Made by a program: the position numbers and the translations under genes. Below, piece by piece: positions 61,857 to 64,000 of a stretch of DNA of 64,000 nucleotides. Numbering within the stretch: position 1 is the first letter of the stretch; the number at the start of each line of letters is the position of its first letter. The DNA comes from Alphaproteobacteria bacterium (GTDB taxonomy: Bacteria; Pseudomonadota; Alphaproteobacteria; Rhizobiales; Hyphomicrobiaceae). The notes beneath the pieces are model-generated. The model was not told the DNA's origin. It saw nothing but the letters and a program-made list of their open reading frames with translations, and ran no database searches. The stretch covers positions 39,247 through 103,246 of the forward strand of contig JAHJQI010000047.1 in assembly GCA_018819265.1 (NCBI GenBank), read 5' to 3'.

Positions 61857-63773
61857 CTACGCCCCCATGCCGCGTCCGGCCAGCACGCCCTTGATCTCAT
61901 CGAGGATCGCCGGATCGTCGATCGTTGCCGGTGTCGTCCACGGTTCGCCGTCGGCGATTTTGCGCATTGTCGCGCGCAGGATCTTGCCCGAGCGCGTTTT
62001 CGGCAGCCGCTGCACCACCATGACGTTCTTGAACGCCGCCACCGGACCGATGTCGTTGCGGACCAGCGACACGACCTCGTTTTCGATCTCCTTGTGATCA
62101 CGCGAGACGCCGGCGTTGAGAACCAGGAAGCCTGCCGGCAACTGGCCCTTGAGCGCGTCGGCCACTCCGATGACCGCGCACTCGGCAACGTCGGGATGGC
62201 GCGCCACCACCTCTTCCATCTGCCCGGTCGACAGACGGTGTCCGGCGACGTTGATGACGTCGTCCGTCCGCGCCATCACGTAGACGTATCCGTCCTCGTC
62301 GAGATAGCCGGCATCCGACGTCGAATAATAACCTTCGAATTGCGTCAGGTAGCTTTCGCGGAAGCGCTTGTCGTTGCCCCACAGCGTCGGCAGGCATCCC
62401 GGCGGCATCGGCAATGGGATGGCGATAGTGCCCTGCTCGTTCGCCCCGAGGCGCTTGCCGTTGTCGTCGAGGACGTGCAGTTCGAAACCGGGCATCGCCA
62501 CTGTCGGCGAACCGTGCTTGACCGGCAGCAGTCCGAGACCGACCGGGTTACCCGCAATGCACCAGCCGGTTTCCGTCTGCCACCAGTGATCGATCACCGG
62601 CACCTTGAGTTTTTCCTCGGCCCACTTGAGCGTTTCAGGGTCCGCCCGCTCGCCGGCCAGGAACAACGCCCGCAGGCACGACAGGTCGTACTTGCCGATC
62701 AGGCTGCCATTGGGGTCTTCCTTTTTGATCGCGCGGAAGGCGGTCGGCGCGGTGAACAAGGACACCACCTTGTGCTGCGCGATGACCCGCCAGAATGCGC
62801 CGGCATCCGGCGTGCCGACCGGCTTGCCTTCGTAGACGAGCGTTGTCGCGCCATGCAGGAGCGGCGCATAGCAGATGTAGGAGTGCCCGACGACCCAGCC
62901 GACGTCGGAGGCCGCCCAGAACACTTCGCCCGGATCGATGTTGTAGAAATTCTTCATCGTCCACTTCAGCGCGACCATGTGCCCGCCATTGTCGCGCACG
63001 ACGCCTTTCGGCTGGCCCGTCGTCCCGGATGTATAGAGCACGTACAGCGGATCGGTCGCCTTGACCGCCACCGGCCCTGCCTTGCGCCCGCGCGATCTGG
63101 TCAGCGCCACAGCCTGCGCCCAGTCGTAGTCGCGCCCCGGGATAATCGAGGCTTCGGCCTGCGGCCGCTGCAGAATGATGCACGCCGAAGGCTTCGTCTT
63201 GGCCAGCTCGATCGCCTTGTCGAGCAGCGGCTTGTAGGCGATGACCTTCGAGCCTTCGATCCCGCACGACGCCGACATGATGGCGACCGGCTTGGCATCG
63301 TCGATGCGCGTTGCCAGTTCGTTTGCCGCAAACCCGCCGAACACGACCGAATGCACCGCCCCGATCCGCGCGCAGGCCAGCATTGCCATCACCGCTTCTG
63401 CGATCATCGGCATGTAGATGATGACCCGGTCGCCGGTCTTCACGCCGACATCGACGAGCACGGCGCTAAGCGTCGCGACTTCGTCGGTCAGCTCGTTGTA
63501 GGTGTAGGTCTTCGTCGTGCCGGTGACCGGGCTGTCGTAGATCAGCGCAGCCTGGTCTCCCCGTCCGGCTTCGACGTGTCGGTCGAGGCAGTTGTAGGCG
63601 GTATTGCACTCGGCCCCGGCAAACCACCGGCCATATTGGCCCGAATAGGGATCGAACACATCGTCCCAGAGCCTGTACCAGTCTACGTCCCGGGCAGCCT
63701 CCCCCCAGAACGCCTCCGGATCCCGCTGCCAGAACCTGTAGACGTCGTCATACCGGCTTTCGGTTGCGGCCAT
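61857..63773 (-). CDS. prpE: Propionyl-CoA synthetase (acyl-CoA synthetase family)
   Basis: YNCLDRHVEAGRGDQAALIYDSPVTGTTKTYTYNEL; YTSGTTGQPKGVVRDNGGHMVALKWTMKNFYNIDPGEVFWAASDVGWVVGHSYI; KTRSGKILRATMRKIADGE. Confidence 0.93.
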   Translation of the reverse strand: MAATESRYDDVYRFWQRDPEAFWGEAARDVDWYRLWDDVFDPYSGQYGRWFAGAECNTAYNCLDRHVEAGRGDQAALIYDSPVTGTTKTYTYNELTDEVATLSAVLVDVGVKTGDRVIIYMPMIAEAVMAMLACARIGAVHSVVFGGFAANELATRIDDAKPVAIMSASCGIEGSKVIAYKPLLDKAIELAKTKPSACIILQRPQAEASIIPGRDYDWAQAVALTRSRGRKAGPVAVKATDPLYVLYTSGTTGQPKGVVRDNGGHMVALKWTMKNFYNIDPGEVFWAASDVGWVVGHSYICYAPLLHGATTLVYEGKPVGTPDAGAFWRVIAQHKVVSLFTAPTAFRAIKKEDPNGSLIGKYDLSCLRALFLAGERADPETLKWAEEKLKVPVIDHWWQTETGWCIAGNPVGLGLLPVKHGSPTVAMPGFELHVLDDNGKRLGANEQGTIAIPLPMPPGCLPTLWGNDKRFRESYLTQFEGYYSTSDAGYLDEDGYVYVMARTDDVINVAGHRLSTGQMEEVVARHPDVAECAVIGVADALKGQLPAGFLVLNAGVSRDHKEIENEVVSLVRNDIGPVAAFKNVMVVQRLPKTRSGKILRATMRKIADGEPWTTPATIDDPAILDEIKGVLAGRGMGA

Positions 63774-63861
63774 TAAGGCGGTCCTTCCCTGATGTATCGG
63801 CTTGAATTATTTGCAAAATATCTAATCATTTTTGATCGGGGCAACGCAAGATGCCTTGCGC

Positions 63862-63938
63862 TAGTGAGGCGTCGCGCCTTAGTTGACCGATGGTGCGGCG
63901 AGGTTTGAGTCAACTAAGGCGCGATAAACGCCTCACTA
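63862..63938. repeat. Large imperfect palindrome upstream of prpE
   Basis: tagtgaggcg tc gcgccttagttga ... tcaactaaggcgc gataaa cgcctcacta. Confidence 0.9.
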
Positions 63939-64000
63939 AGCCATTGATGTTGCTAGTGGCCCTGATGTCGCGCCAAAATCGGACGAGGTTGCGGCTATGA

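Noticed and set aside
62094-63776. 560-aa plus-strand ORF opposite prpE
   Set aside because: Antisense shadow ORF of a high-GC coding gene; His/Arg/Asp-rich translation with no recognisable domain, while the opposite strand has clear acyl-CoA synthetase motifs

Overview
This is a GC-rich alphaproteobacterial chromosome segment, Hyphomicrobiales-like by gene content and order; that assignment is an inference. Most of it is dense housekeeping sequence: tatABC, scpAB, nagZ, a SPOR-domain protein, argS, dgt, erpA, xthA, ilvA-like, ilvD, valS, popZ, two tolC-like genes, pcm, tRNA-Cys, tRNA-Asn, rluB, rsmD, mutL, pgi, an M16 peptidase pair, lspA, ileS, a CPA2 antiporter, ribF, a trcR-like gene and prpE. 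I saw no CRISPR array, rRNA, intact insertion sequence, prophage or obvious defence island. The main unusual signals are: (1) an apparently in-frame insertion of about 90 codons in ileS, made of a dispersed palindromic repeat plus a GC-rich minisatellite; (2) a family of CTAGTG...CACTAG-bounded palindromic elements, in a composite B-A-B-A array at 60.1-60.4 kb and a related inverted partial copy at 35.7 kb that supplies the popZ stop codon, with a possible cousin at the window end; (3) a TrcR (DUF1013)-like protein fused to a DUF2853-like C-terminal domain; (4) an uncharacterised protein beside a hybrid histidine kinase, with only very tentative resemblance to isocyanide synthases; (5) several small-scale oddities, including an exact gene-end tandem duplication, a response-regulator remnant and nested inverted repeats. 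All family names come from recognising protein motifs by eye; no searches were run.
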